Shown: positions 1 through 14,200, numbered from the stretch's first letter. The stretch is DNA of 64,000 nt from Edolisoma coerulescens (GCA_013397115.1 VWZW01007725.1:1116245-1180244); one strand, 5' to 3'. The notes: generated from the letters alone by a model not told the origin. Numbers and translations: made by a program.

Positions 1-3000
1 TGGTGCAATGTGCTTCTCTGGTAATTCAGACACAGACACAATTATGAAAGAATAATGTTGTCCATTATTTCTTCTTCTGAGGTTCTTGTGGTGTCTTGCA
101 CGGATAAACTGAAGAACTCATACCTCATTAGTGAGATCCACAAATTGATCGCCTGTAACTATTTCTGTGCTTTGTGTGCTATAAATACATGTAGGCAGAA
201 ACAATGTATCCATGTGCATAATTAGTTTCTCTGCCTGTTTTGCAGGTGGGAAGCCAAATGTATGCAGGGGAAGTGATTATAGGTTAGTAATTGAGATAGC
301 TTACTATGCAAGTTATGTGAAGACCCTCAGCAATTCAGTGGTAGAAGAGAGCTGCAGGGCCATTTTTCCTGTGTAATTCCTGGTTGTGGTAAATTTTTGG
401 TGAACATGGCCCAAATTCTGAAGTTTTCCTCAAAACATTTGTTTTTCTTTGACTGGTCTTAGTTCAGATGATGACTTGATCAAAGCAGGAGTGTGATGAT
501 TTGACCTGAGATTGCTTTTATTTGTCGGAGTGATGGCTGAATAGTTCTCCTTCTTTCTTAGATGAAGTAGTGCCTGATCATGTGAACAGACATTAATCTC
601 TACTGAGAACATTTCATATAATGGGAAAATGGAAAGAAAATGAATCCGGGCTTTTATGCAGCACTTGGCTTTCTTCTTCTGTAGCAGAAAGACCTTAGTG
701 TTTTATAGGAAGGGTCCCAGTTCTTCCTTTTTTGGCCCCAGCCAGCAAGCAGCTCAAGGCTAGATACAGCAAAGTGACTGCACAGCCAGGATATAGAGAC
801 CAGGCTAATCTCTGATATGATGGACCCCATTGACCGCTGAGGAGCCCTGCTGTCACTGCAGCAGCAGTCTTGCCCACAGTAATCGAATCATTTAAAGAAA
901 CCCTAATTTTGGGAAGCTTCTTCCTCTCACCTGTGAACAGATCCATCAGTCTCTCTCTCACACCTTTCAGGAGCCACTGGAAAACGGTATGTAGAGATAA
1001 ATGAGGCTATTTAAGGTGAGGAGGATGAAGTTCCTGCTACCAGAAGAGTTTCTCTCAAATACAGCCATTGTCAAGGTTGTGCTCCTCAAATGCCAGGGAC
1101 AAAGGCACAAAAGTTGAGGAAAACTTTCTGTAGCTTATTATTTCTGGTGATAATAATAATCTTTTTGTGTTCAAGCAGGGGAAGGGCTCATTTTTCAAAC
1201 CCTGTGCGTATATGTGCAATACCATCCTGGATCCTAATGCATTTGAAATCTGAACTGAGAGAAGAGGAGCAAAAGCATTATTTTAGCATTGGAAAACTGG
1301 AACAATGTATGATCTGGCTTCTTCTAGACTGGAGGGTTATTTGATGATTCTAAACTCTACCCTCAAGGCCCACTCAGCACTTTAGTGCACGTTCTTCACT
1401 CATTTTGTCAACCAGTCTAGCTTACTGAATTACGGGGAAAATTGATCCTGGGTTAATTTCTCTTCTTTCTGGTCTTCAGTATTGTAGAAATTAAAACTAA
1501 GAAGCAAATAGTAAATAAGTTGATTTTTATTTCACTCAGGACTGTATAGTAATTGTCAATCCTGCAGATAGTTACTGTATGATAAGCACTCTGCTCACAC
1601 AGGGAGCTTATCTTCAGGGGAGACAGAATTCCCCTATTTCCCCATAATCACTATGGCTTTATGAGGGAGAAAAGCAACACGTAGGTTATATTTACAAAGG
1701 GAGTCTTTATCCCCAAAGTGGATAAACTACAGTGAAATGGTAGTGCCTGTTGAGCACTTGGTAGGACATCATTGCCTGCCACAGGACATGAAATAGGTGT
1801 ATTTCTTTCCCTTTTTAGTGTATACTGAAACCTTTGCCCCTTCTCTTCACTTGTCGTCTTTGTTAGAAGCTGCCCAAGAATATGGTATAATCACATTACG
1901 TCATATCATAGTCCTCAATGGGTAGACTGAGCACACACTGAAATGTTTGTGTGCACCTCTTCCTTACTCGCTTTCCCTGGGAGACGTGAGATTGCACATT
2001 CTATTAAGAATCACAGACTCAAATCCTCTTTGTTTATGTTGGGTGTTTTTGGTTATGTTGGATTTTCTTACTGTCTCGTGTACTTCTTTTTTGACAGTTT
2101 CTTTATCTGCCATGTAGTTTTGTACTTGTTGTGCAGCTTCTTTTGGTCCGAGCATGGCAGAGCAGGGCTGAGATCTTGCTCTGAATAACTGGCTCCCCTG
2201 CCACCTTCCGTGTTTAAATCTCCTGTTTACCCTGGAAGGACCTGGTCCATCTTTTGCCTTGTTTCCCCATCCCTGCACCCTGCCTGGCCCATGTCCTGTG
2301 CAGAGACTGGGATGTGCAAATGTAGCAGAACTCATGGCCGTAAGTAATGCAGTGATTTAATGTCATCTTGTGGGTTTTCTTTTTAAATTGAAGCCAACTG
2401 CCTTCAGCAGCACTCGCAGATGAAAAGGTCTTTAAGTGCTGGTGAGCTTTAGCAGTAAAGGAACCACTTACTCTGTGTGAACCTGAGTGTGCCTTGGAGG
2501 CTTCTCTGAGAGAGAACATTTGAAGAAAACAAGAGTGATTTCAAGTCTGCTCAGAGCGTCCTCTGCAAAACAGACTCAGTCCTGCCCTGTTCCTCTCATT
2601 CATGTTTGTTTGCAAATTGCAGTTAAAGAAGCTTTCATGCTGACCCTTTGGAATCACCCTTATAAACCAAGGCATAGGCTTTTTGTTTTTGTTCCATGTG
2701 TGCATAGAGTTAGTGGCATGATTAAGACTTTGCATGTGTAGAGAGAAATTGAGAGAAATAGCAGCTGGCTTATCAGCTCAGGAGAGGTGTCCTGCTCTGG
2801 CTGTGGCTTCTGGGGACATGCTCAGCATGGTGAATATGTGAGTGTAAGATGTTTGTCTGCACTGAGGATGAGCACGTACTGTGCCTGTGAGGGAAGGGAT
2901 GCTGCTCCTAACCTTGTGCTTACGAAGCATTCAGTGCCACGTGCCAAGCCTGGTCACACTCATTCATTTGATACTCTGCTATTAAAAGCTGATTTTATAA

Positions 3001-6000
3001 AACTGCTTGTTTAGCACAAAATCACAGACACTGGAAACAGAAAAAAAAAATATTAGGACATACAGTTTATTTTTACACTCTGCCAATTGTCTCCAGATGT
3101 TCCCACCTCATACTTTCCAGCCCTGGTACAGTCCTCTCTTAAGTCACACCTTTCATCTAGAATTTACCAAGGAATAACAATTAAAGGTCTTTTTTTATCT
3201 CTCCCAATACCTCATGACTACACAGGACATGAAACCTAATTTGTATGACACAGAGCTAGAATTATGGGAAAGGCCACAACATTTTTCCTTGTCTCCTTTT
3301 CTTTTCTGTATACCTTTGGTTTTGGTTGAGCTTCATTTATTTCCCATTAACCCACATGTTCCTCTCCTGGTGTACTGTTCTTGTTTGGATGTAAAATGCA
3401 ACGGACAAATACTCCAGTGCATTGCAGAAATTATCCAGGGAAAGTTAAAGGTTCCAGTAAATAGACTACATGTTTTGGAACTTTGGCTCTGTCAGACAGT
3501 CTCTCCTGACATCGATCAAAAGCCTGATTAGAAGTGAACCTCCCCTTTTGTTCCTTCTTTACACAAAGCTGGAGGTGGCTTGGAAAGTGTGCTTGAAGAG
3601 CCTTTCACAATAACAAATCACTATATTGCTTAATATATAATAATAATTACTGCTTCCTACTGCCAGGGAAAAAGCACATTGCACTTCTTCCTCCTGATGA
3701 GACCATGAACATGGTAGAGTGAAGATATTTAATTTGTCAGCATTAGTATTCAGAGTGAACAGAGCTTTGTAATAAGTCATAAGATATCACTTCCAGATCT
3801 GGAACTGCTGCTTATGCATTGCGCTGGTTGAAATTAAAAGGGGTTTTCGCTTATGTGTTTTTACTTTTTTTTTGTACTTGAAGCACCAGCAATTTTGAAT
3901 AGAATCTCAGAAGGGCATGAAGATTGGAACTTTAAAAAAGAGGCATTCCTATGGCTCTTTCCTTTCTCTCATATCCCTATATTCTGAGGAATTTGATTGT
4001 TTTATTTCCTTGCACTCTTAATGATCAGGCTGTAAAATCCCACTAATGGATTCACTGCTGTCTAATGTGCTGTGTGTACCTGCCAAAATGACTGTGGTGC
4101 CCCTTTACAGGCCAAACAAGAGCAGGGTCCCTGGCACCAGATGCTGCCTCTACAGTGAGAAATAGGTAGTCTGGATTCCCATCCAAATACCCTCACCTCC
4201 CATCTTCCTAGACGTTTCAAGAAAATAGTTTTGGAATTTGGCAAAGGAACGGGAGATCATGCACGTACAGATTCCCCTGCACAGATAGCAAAGCAATTAC
4301 GTCCAATTTAAGACAACAGTCATCCAAGCTGTTCTGTACAGAGCCAAATTGAAGTATACCCAAAGCAGATTACAGGATGTGAGCCTAAATTTGAAACCTC
4401 AATATTCTTAGAACTTTTCTTTTGTATTTAATTATTATTTACTGCTTGTTTATTTTGTGACAGTTCTCCCCTCCTTCATCAAGCACAGCATTTCCATAAA
4501 AATCAGCCAGTTGATTTCTGTAAATGTGTTAGAATCAAGCTTTCCTTATGAGTAATAAAGAATACATTTATGGGACGTTTCTTTTCCACAATGTAGTGCC
4601 AGCTCTTCTTTCCACCAGGAGCGACTGTCTGTTCCATGGCAACTGGAATAGAAATATGATTTTTCAGTTGAAATACCCTAAAGAGCCTCATAACAATGAG
4701 GCCCACCTAAGACTGATGGGAGGGAATTGGTGATTTGAATAGAGTGCTCTGGCCATTTTAGACAGGGATATTTTCTGAAACAGTAGGGCAGAAAGTCTCT
4801 GAAAACCCAAACACTGTCAGGCAAAGAATTAACTTCTACTTTATAGCTGCTAAATTGAATTATCACTGGAAGGGAAAAAAGCCCCTTAATGGTTTACCCA
4901 GATATTGATTCTCTGTTGTTGTCAAACCCCAGCTGTTCTGTGGAAAGGAATGGTGGGGTCAAAATATAACCCTTGTTCCACACCACAGAGGATCAATACC
5001 TGCAGTATAATTCAGGTAGTTGTAATTACAAGGTCTTGACAGCTTTGCCTGTAGGTTAAATGACAGTCAATACCAAGTTGGTAGATTTCTTTTTCCTGAA
5101 AGCCCCTAAATGTGTGAGTTTTGCTTCTTTTCTAACAAGAAGGGATCTTTGAGTCCTAGCCTTTCTAAACTGTGTGCTCTGCAGACTGGCGGGTCTTCTG
5201 AGAGTGGGAGTGTAGGATAACCTCTGGCATCATTTACACCAAGGAATCACATTACTTTGCTTTCCATGCAGCCTGCAAATCATCCTATTTTATAATGTTA
5301 AGATTTTTTGGGTCATGGTGGGAATGGGGAGAGGCATTTCCAATGACCAGGACCAACTTCCCTTTCATGTGAAGGACAAGGCTGATGTTTCCAAAGCAGC
5401 AATATGTGCTGGTGGATAGGATGGCAGTGCTGAAATCAGATCACCAGCACTCCAGCAGATATACTGGACAGCTTTTTGGATGGATTGCTGCTGTTCCTGG
5501 ATTTCAAGCGCTGTCTTGAAATTCTCAGCCACATCTGCTGTCACTGTGGATTAAATTATTTGTTCTTACCACACAACAGGACAAGCCGAAAGGCTCCTTG
5601 TGTACGTGTGTGCACACCATCACGTGTGCCTACCTAACACTGCTTGTGACCTAGTCACAGGCTTTACAAGGGACATTCTGCCCTGGAAGGACTTCTGCTT
5701 TACTCCAGCACAGCTCACCACTGCTGTTCAGCTCTTAGTGACTTCCATCAGTGGGAGGAAGAGGATGGTGCCCGAGACAGCAAGAGCTCAGTGGGACCAA
5801 TAACCATTGCATTGATAGGACCTGCTTGACTGGCCCTACCTGTGAAATAATTCAGGCATTATGTCATTGAAACGATGCAGGTGCAACTCTGTACATAAAA
5901 AGATGATGATGTGGTGCTAATCAGCATTAAAATAAAAGCAGCACGGTCTGCTGTCCTGAGAGACCTCAGTGCTGGGATACTTGGAGCCCAGCTGAGCACA

Positions 6001-7680
6001 GCCCAGCTCTGCATGCTGAGTCCCAAGAGCCCAGAAAACTTATCGCGTGTGTCGGGGCTGTGGTACTGTGTGTGCATCAGTTTGGTATTTTTGGGTGCTG
6101 CTTAGTGGTCCAACTTATATAGCATTAAGGAGCGAAGAAAAGCCAACTGAGTTACATCAGTTTATGAATGTTGAATGCTTTTCCTGATGTTCAGTACAAT
6201 CTGTGGCTCTGGAAGAGTTTACAGACTGATCTATGTATTTCCTGGGAGTATGTTCGTGTTGAAAATTTTATATTGTCAGCCTGCATTACAAGGAAGAGCA
6301 AGTAGATTACTTGCCTTGATCTCCCTCTCCATAACCTCTCAAAAAATCGATATTCACCTAATATCTGATGTGCACTTCCAATGGAATTTTCCATGTCTTT
6401 GGAACAATCCAACAGCTCAAGAATTTTAGTTATCTGTCATGACAGTTCCCTCATCTGGAGGGAGTTAGATCACAAGTAGATACAAAACCAAAAAATCCTG
6501 AACTTCAAACAAAGATATATTGTTAATTATTACCACTGATGGAAACTGAAAGAAAATCCCTGTCTCGCCCTTACAAATAATATTTATTCTCCTGCTTTAT
6601 ATTTAATCTGAAAAAAATAGTGTCCTTAGCAGCATCTAGGAATCCCACCGTAGTGACAGAGAGGGAAGTGTCCCAACCTATCAAAAACAAATAAATTGTC
6701 AGCGGTGCCCAAAACCTATGATTTTTTTAGAGGTCTGTCATCTTAGAATTCACTAGGCTAAACCATACTTAGCTGGTGAGACCAGATGAGATAATAGAAG
6801 AGTTACAGACTGTCCCTGCTGTGGACTGCTGGTAAAGTCATTTAAGTTTTAGCTGGAGATTTATCTGCAGACTTTTACCTAAAAGTCTCTGAATTCAGAA
6901 GCACAGAATAGAATGATATCTGTCTATCTAAAAGTATATATATAGTTCTTATATATTTTAAAGAATGAGAACTTACTTCTGAGTCAGGATGTAAGTTTTC
7001 AAGCTTAAGTTGTTCTAATAAAATAAAAATGGTTCGATACACCAAGTTCACAAAAAAGATTTGAAGGACAGTGTGAGCACCATAACCTCATATTTTCCAT
7101 ATGGATTTGAAATGAAGCTGTTTAACAAAATGGAGATATCTTTCAGTTTGAAATTTCTATAATCTCTCTGCAATTATGGGATAGACAGGTAATTGATTGG
7201 AATTTTGATTTTTTATTACACTGGAAATCCACCCTGATCCTTGTTTTCACTGAAACATTTGGTGTTAAAATAATTTGGATCTCCTTTAGATAGGAATGCC
7301 TAGAACAGGATTTTCGACTAATATATGCAACAGAATGGGGAAACAATGAGTGCAGGCGTCCCTTGAGTCTCAATCAAGGCATTAGCAATGGTTATTGTAA
7401 TAACAAAGGAAGGTGCATCCCCTCTTGGCAAATTCCTGTTGTTTGCTTATCTCGTGTGCAGCTCTCTGGTGTTTTATTTGAAGAACATTTATTGATTGTT
7501 CGTCATTAACAATCATGTTGTATTGAATGAAAAGAGTCAAGTCATGTTTGATATACTGCCCTCAAACCCTTAAGCTTACCACATCCATCCTGGTTCCATT
7601 TTTTCCCTGACTGCTTCTATTCATTAGTTTTAATGGACACTTTGAAAACTGCATGATTAGGAGCTGATTGTATTTAATTA

Positions 7681-7707
7681 TTTTCTTTTTCTTTTTTTTT
7701 TTTTTTT
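7681..7707. repeat. T-rich homopolymer tract
   Basis: Nearly pure T over 27 bases, interrupted by two C, with an uninterrupted run of 16 T at 7692-7707. No retroposed body is recognisable next to it. Confidence 0.9.
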
Positions 7708-10513
7708 AATGAGGTCTTATGTTGTCGGAACATACCAGCTCATTCAATTTGGCACATCCAACACCTAGATATGGGTATATCTAATCTGATACTATCTTAC
7801 TGAGAATGGCAAGTATGTTGGATGAGAGTACAGGAGGTTCCCTAGAGAGCAATTGCTAGCTTAACTTTGCTTATGACTGACTTTTGTCCTGAAACAAAAG
7901 AGCTTATTGTTCCATTTTAAGCTAGCTAGATTAGCAGTGTGCTGGTTTTTTGTTTGGTTTTTTTTTTCCCTTAGGTAGAGCTAGATTGGCTCTTGATGAT
8001 TCTGAATAAATTCCTCTTTCTACAAGAATAACACAGACCAATTTGTGTTCGTCTCTCCTGTTCAGAACCATATGCCAAACCAATTTTATTTCTACGGCTT
8101 TTGTTTTCACACATCTCGCTATTCTACAATTCTAGATACTATTGAATTTCTAGACAGAGCAAATAGACATGTTAGATTTATCTTTTATCGTTATTAGTGT
8201 GCAGAACTGTCTCACAATCCCTTTTGTGCATGCCATCTCTAAGCCTTAAATCTTCATCTCTTCAACTTATCCATGAGGATAATCGTGAATGACTTTAATT
8301 ATTTTTAACATCATTCACATTTTGCTCCTGCCAGAAAAGGTATTGATAATTTTGGGGTTCAGCATAATACTTCTTATCTGATTGTGTCTGTTCCTGAACC
8401 ATACATCTGCACTTGTGCTTCATCATATTTAGCAGAATACTGGCTACATAATTAAAAAGTAGAACAAGACATGTTGTAATGTTACTTGATAATTGTATAA
8501 ACAAACCATAACTCCAAGAAGTGACATTTTAACAATCATCAGCTAATTGAACTTAAACTTTTAAATAATTGGGGATGCATGACCTCTGTTTGAAGAATGT
8601 AGTCCTGCTCCTTCAGTGTAACCATAATTCTGCTGTCTGAGTCATCAATTCCCAAGCTGCCTGTTTTTCTCCAGATGGCGATGCTGTACACATGCATCAT
8701 GCAGCACTGACACAAGCACAGTTTATTAAGCCACTTTCGTCTGGGGTGAAAGTAAATGCTACTGCTGATGCCTGCTGCAGAGTCATCTATATCAGCTGAA
8801 AAAGTTCTGCTATTGTTATCACATTATAGGCCATAATCCTTCAGAGCTCTGGAAAAAGAAAACAGTGCCAGCTACTGGTTGAATTGAAAAGCAGATTATT
8901 TTTGGGGTGCCTAATACACATTTTGGCATTTTTTTATTTCATCCTCAGCAAAGTCTATTCTACAGCAATGAAATCTAAATATATATTTCCATCTCCTTGG
9001 CAACTAATGCACAGATTTATACCAAAATGCTGCCTGAGCAGGAGTCAGGTGTGGCTAGATGCTCTACATCCCATACCAAGTCAATTCTTTGTTCCCAAAC
9101 CATTAAGCAGATACATCTTGTGGAACGATTATTCTCTCTAGAGCAAACTAATTTCATTTTGTTCTCCACTGTCAGATGGTTTCTTTCTTATTTTATTTTT
9201 ACTTGGGAGTGCAAGAGGGACAGGGGATACCTGACAATGGACAGGGTAGTGAGATTTTGTCCAAACACATTTCTGAGCAGGCAGTTACTTTGTATATGAC
9301 CTTAGCATGCATTTCAGTGAGAAAATTCAACACCAGCTGCATTTCCCTTCACCCACAAAAAATTATCCTTCTGGGGCTCAGCTTAGTTTTCCAAGAAACT
9401 TTCTAGCCTTAAAAATTGTGGGAAAAGCTCAAGACTGTGACCTCAGGGTCACAGGATGCCTCATTGTGGACAAGCCTTTTAGGTGGTTGATCTCTTGCTC
9501 CGTTTTGGGATGTTTTGAAGCACTCCCAGTTTGCACACTGACCCTGCTTGCAGCCTCCCCACAGCCCATGCAGGTGCTTTCCAACAGACACATATATGTG
9601 TGCATTTTGCTCTCTAGACTTTACAGGAAGGTTTCCTGGCTCACTGCTCTCACCAAGCAGTGTTTGTCTTTCTCACTTTAACAAGATCTCACCTCTGGGA
9701 GTCACAGCTATTTCCAGTTTCCATCCCCCTTTGAATTCCCAAGTTACCAGAGGCTATGAGCTCCTTTCACAAAAGCCAGACCCCTCAGAATCAGGATCTC
9801 ACAGCAGATGCTGTGGTGTGCTGTGGCCCGGTGCTTTGGCTTGTGCTGGTTTGGAGTTGAATGCTTCCAGCAGCCCCCAAGGTGCCCCGCTTCTCCTGGG
9901 AGCCAGAGCCCTGAGCCAAGAGACCTGAGCCATGATCCACTGCTCATCACACATTAAGAACCAGCTATCAAGGTTCTCCCAAGCCAGTCTGTTCTACATT
10001 TTGGAAGCCAGTGAGAAAAGTGATTCTGGCACACCTGAGATAATGTGTGCTGATGTAGCCTCTGCTCTAGCACCCCACAGCTTGTTTTTAGATGTCAGCT
10101 AAAATGTACAACTGAGACAACTCAAAAACTGACTACAGGATGTGTATAATGGTCTTTATCTCTACCTAAATTTGCAAATATCCTGAAATACTGGCTTTGA
10201 GCAAATAGCCCACCTTACTGAGATGCTTAGAAACAAAAGGCACAAAATGAAGCACTGAAAAAAATGGAGTACAATATAAATAAAAGCAGATGTCTCTCAA
10301 AATAAGCAATAATAATGATACTATTCTTCCTACTTAGTCCAATAGTCATATATTTTAAAATAATGTACATCTGTCCCACAAATGTTGTAATATCTAGGTA
10401 CTTTGCAACAGAGCTTGAGCCATGCCACCACTGAACTATTACAGTCAAGGCTGTAATTCATATGTGTATGGTGAGGAACTTGAGTGTATGTGGGTATTTG
10501 AAAATCAGAGTTT

Positions 10514-10518
10514 GACTT
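10514..10518. repeat. Target-site duplication, left copy (GACTT)
   Basis: GACTT directly precedes the TG end of the LTR. The matching GACTT at 11280-11284 directly follows the CA end. Confidence 0.88.
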
Positions 10519-11279
10519 TGTGGTGGGTTGACCTTGGCTGGAAACTGAGTGCCCACCAAAGCTGCTTTATCATTCACCTCCTTAGCTGGACAGGGGAGAA
10601 AAAAATAAAGCATAAGTCTTGTGGGTTGAGATAAGGACAGGGAGAGATCACTCACCAGTTACTGTCACAGGCAAAACAGACCTGGCTTGGGGAAATGAGT
10701 TTAATTTACTGGCAATCAAATCAGAGTAGGAACAGGAACAGACTGCTCCGGCATTAGTCCTACACAGGGTCGCAAGTCTTGCCAGCAAACCTGCTACAGC
10801 GCAGGCATCCCCTGGCATCACAGCATCATTCAGCATTTACCTTCTCAGGTGTGGGTCCCTCCATGGGCTGCAGGTGGATCTCTGCTGCACAGTGGACCTC
10901 CACAGGCTGCAGGGGACAGCTGCCTCACCATGGTCTCCATCACAGGCTACAGGGGAATCTCTGTTCTGGCGCCTGGAGCACCTCCAGCCTTTCCTTCTCC
11001 ACTGTCCTTTGTGTCTGCAGGGCTGTTTCACTCACACACTCTCACTCTTCTCTTCTCTGACTGCAGTTTCTGTTGTGCCATTTTTTCCCACCTTGAATGT
11101 GTTCTCCCAGAAGCATTAACACTGTCACCGATGTGTTTGACCTTGGCCAGCAGTGGGTCTGTCTTGGAGCTGGCTGGCATTGGCTCTGCCGGACGTAGGG
11201 GAAACCTCCAGCAGCTTCTCACAGAAGCCCCTCCTGTAGACCTCCTGCTACCAAAACCTTGCCTTGCAAACCCAAGACA
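10519..11279 (-). mobile_element. Solo LTR of an endogenous retrovirus with 5-bp target duplication
   Basis: A 761-bp element starts TGTGGTGGGTTGACC and ends CAAACCCAAGACA, so it has TG...CA ends and short inverted termini (TGT/ACA). It is flanked by the perfect direct repeat GACTT at 10514-10518 and 11280-11284, which marks retroviral integration. The sequence resembles, from memory, an ERVL-like LTR family common in songbird genomes. In that family the transcript runs on the minus strand here, and its polyadenylation signal position (within 10697-10715) appears mutated. No gag, pol or env sequence lies beside it, so it is a solo LTR left by recombination between two LTRs. Open frames crossing it on either strand are not genes. 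Confidence 0.9.
10861..10983. repeat. Three diverged ~40-bp tandem units inside the solo LTR
   Basis: Units start near 10861, 10900 and 10941. Each begins with a C(C)A...GGCTGCAGG or CACAGGCTACAGG core followed by a GTGGA, GGACAGCTG or GGAATCTCTG stretch, with a spacing of 39-41 bp. LTRs of this type often carry a variable number of such units in U3/R. Confidence 0.6.
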
Positions 11280-11284
11280 GACTT
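11280..11284. repeat. Target-site duplication, right copy (GACTT)
   Basis: Exact copy of 10514-10518 immediately after the LTR end. A 5-bp duplication is typical of ERVL-class integrases and also seen in some class I elements. Confidence 0.88.
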
Positions 11285-14200
11285 AAAAGAAGATAACCAT
11301 CCTAAGGGAACCAAATCCCTTGACAGAACTGTTGACATCGGCAACACCGATGTGCTAAAATATTAAACTAAACAGAGGCCAACTGTCTGGAATCCCAGTC
11401 TCTGCCTGATTCTTCGAGACCCTGCTCATATCACTGTTTTGTGGAAGATACCTGTTTGTCATCTCTGCAGAAGAAGGTCCTCTCCTGACCTTTACAGTGA
11501 AAAGCTCACAGGCAGTGATGCACAGTCCCCTGACACTGTTAATCACAACAGCAAGCTAGAAGGTCTGCCGTGGGGACAGGTAGACCACTCATCACCCGGT
11601 GTCACCTTGTCTTCTTTCAAAATAAGAAACCAACCCCCCCCAAGCAGTTCTTCATAGCAAAACTGACAACAAGTTTTTATTTGTTACTTGTGCTGACTGT
11701 TATCAATTTTGATTGTCAGCAACTTGGAGTGCTTCTGAATGTTGGTCTCTGCTTCGTCAGTTGTCCACAGCTGCCAACTGTATGTTCTTCACATAGACCA
11801 TGCTGTATCATCACATAAAATGGCAATGTTGCCTCCAAATAATGATCCCTTTAGTGCTGTGTCCTGCTCAGGCCATATAAAAATATTTTGAAATGTGTTG
11901 ATACGGGGTGAGTTTTTTATATGGGTGAAGGTAGCTCTACTGTAAATCTTGGGGTTGGTATCAGAGCACTGGAGCAAGCTTTGAAGCTTTTGTCCCTGAG
12001 TATTTCCTCCTCAGCCCAAGATGGTTTATCCTATGGTCATGTATAAACAGTGGCACACTGATGGATAAACAGTGTTCCTGCTGTGTCCTGTTTGGGAGCT
12101 GTAATTATTACTCAACAAATTGCTGGGTACCCTGCTGAGACATTATTTAATGCTACCTCAGGTGCACAGGAACTGATTAATTGAATGCCCCTGTAAGCAG
12201 CCACTACATTTCAATAGGATTTTATTGTTTTGTCTCCCCTCCATTGGGTATTTAGAGAACTTTTTCATTGCTTAACTATCTCATATCGCAAGCATTTGCA
12301 TCTAAGGCAGAGGGAGGAGATCTAGCCCTTCAAGGTCTGTCTGGGACCGTGACTTGGCTTCTGTGAGAGTGTGCACCACATCAATTAATGTAGATCATGA
12401 TGGTTAGTTCTTAAGCTGATATGACTGAGGGTTTTCCTTCCCATCTAACGCATACATTGGATTAGCAAAACCATTTAACATGACTCTTGGTCACAAAAGA
12501 GAACAGTAATCAGGGAACTTTAGCCTCCCAATCCAAATGAGGATGTCTGAGATGGATGTCACCCCTCATATGGCAGTCAGGACTGGGCTAATCAAGATGG
12601 GTTAATGGAAAGATGAGTTTGGGCTGCTTGTGAGTTAATCCACAGCAAAATTCTAAATTAGCTGTCTGGATACAGCGAGAATTAGGATATTTTATAAACC
12701 TTTAAACTGTTCACAGATCATGTATTATTCTGCATTTTAAATCAGTCTCATGCAAATCAGCCCTATGGGAGGAAAAGGGGTTAGTTAGATACTGATTTCT
12801 AACCTGCAGTTTTGCTTAAATTATGTTTTTCCGGCACTGATTTACAGACATGCAGTACAATTCTATAATCAGAACCTCAGATGGACTAAAACAACATGAT
12901 TGCTATGGCTAGGGCAATGCTGTAATTTGGATCTGCCTCCTTTTATGCTGCAGTAAAGGAAGAATTCTTTTGTTCTTTCATTTTGCTTTATTTGCTGGAC
13001 TTCATCCTGCAGAGAAAGTAGATCTGCAGATAACAAAAGATAGTTTGCAGTTCCATGAATATATTTCTGTTAAAACATAAACGAGTTCTTACTTTCAAAG
13101 TGGTTTTTAGTGTCTGGCTGCCCGACACTGAGATATCTAATGGTTTTCATCAAGGTGTCTGTGAGCCTTGTTATGAATGCCTTCTCAGCTGTAATTTCTC
13201 TCCCAGGTAACCAGCATTGTTACCTGGATAGATTACCTTAAGCTCCCTGGTCAGATGGGTACCAGCACATGTGCATGGTGACTTCACAGTTTGTCTCAGC
13301 CACAAATGAAAATTAGCCACACATGCACGGAAAAACTAACCTGATGAGCAAGTCCTCTTTCTTCTTTTCCCTTGTGCTCCTTAAAGACCTTAATTAATCT
13401 CAATGGAGAAAAAATAATAATCAACACTTAAACAATGAGTTTTTGCCTGAGACCCAGGGCAGTGTTTTTAAGCAGCTCATGGTGGTTTAGGTATGTGCAA
13501 CTCATTTGAACTCAGTGAGTGCTGCATGCCTGAAACTATGCAAAGCCGTTTGAAATTTGTACATACAGCACTGTATAAGCATTAAGTATGAATGCTGTCT
13601 GCTTTCAGGTAGTTTTTCATCCCACATCTTGTACACGAAGAGGTACCAGTTCTGCTGACATCTTTATGTGGGAAGAGGAAATTACAGTTTTCCTGCTGTC
13701 ACCTTCCCAGACAAAACACAAAGCTGGTAGTTTCTGTGAAAATTCTCACATCTTATTCAGTATCTTTTCCTTTGTCTATTTTTCTTTAGTCCGCCTATAA
13801 AGTCTTCTAACTCTAAGCAAGTAGTGTTTTCAGTTTCTTAATTTCTTGGATGCCTAAAGCATAAGTGACTGCACTTAATGCCACCTCAAAGTCCTGTATT
13901 TAATTTGTGTCCTGTTACTTTGTCCAAGAGAACTATGGATTTCAGGAGCTGACTCTCATTTAGACTGCCATTGTAGGCTAAGTCAGCATTTTTGTTTAGA
14001 TTAGAATGATACTTTTGGAGTGAATCTCCTGCCTGTCCCTGATTACTGCACTTGGTTCACAACAGGGAGCTTTCTCATCGAGCAGCAGTTTGATCCCTGT
14101 GGATGAAACTAGGCTGAAGTCCTCACCCTGGGAGCACACTGTTGTACCCTAGCTGCTGATGTGGGCTAAAGATCATCAGAAGTAGCCCCCTGAAATACAT

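Larger units (their letters stand above)
1..10518 (+). other. TMEM108 upstream intron, 5' part: no gene seen
   Basis: AT-rich, CpG-poor unique sequence. I see no supported coding exon or RNA gene. The longest frames are under 130 codons, lack splice-site context and resemble no family I know; this includes an 88-codon minus-strand frame at 695-961 and a 123-codon minus-strand frame at 1964-2335. Simple sequence includes a T-rich tract at 7681-7707 with 16 consecutive T. Assignment to the TMEM108 intron is inferred from the exon downstream and the known very long introns of this gene; a separate non-coding transcript cannot be excluded. Confidence 0.6.

Noticed and set aside
695..961. 88-codon minus frame with a hydrophobic stretch resembling a small membrane protein
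   Set aside because: No homology recognised, no splice or promoter context, and length well within chance.
7529..7565. ATG AAA AGA... as candidate TMEM108 signal-peptide exon
   Set aside because: The first three residues (Met-Lys-Arg) fit, but no hydrophobic core follows and no GT donor occurs at the needed phase-1 position.
10849..11286. 145-codon + frame and other frames across the LTR
   Set aside because: They lie inside a non-coding solo LTR and run antisense to its likely transcription direction.
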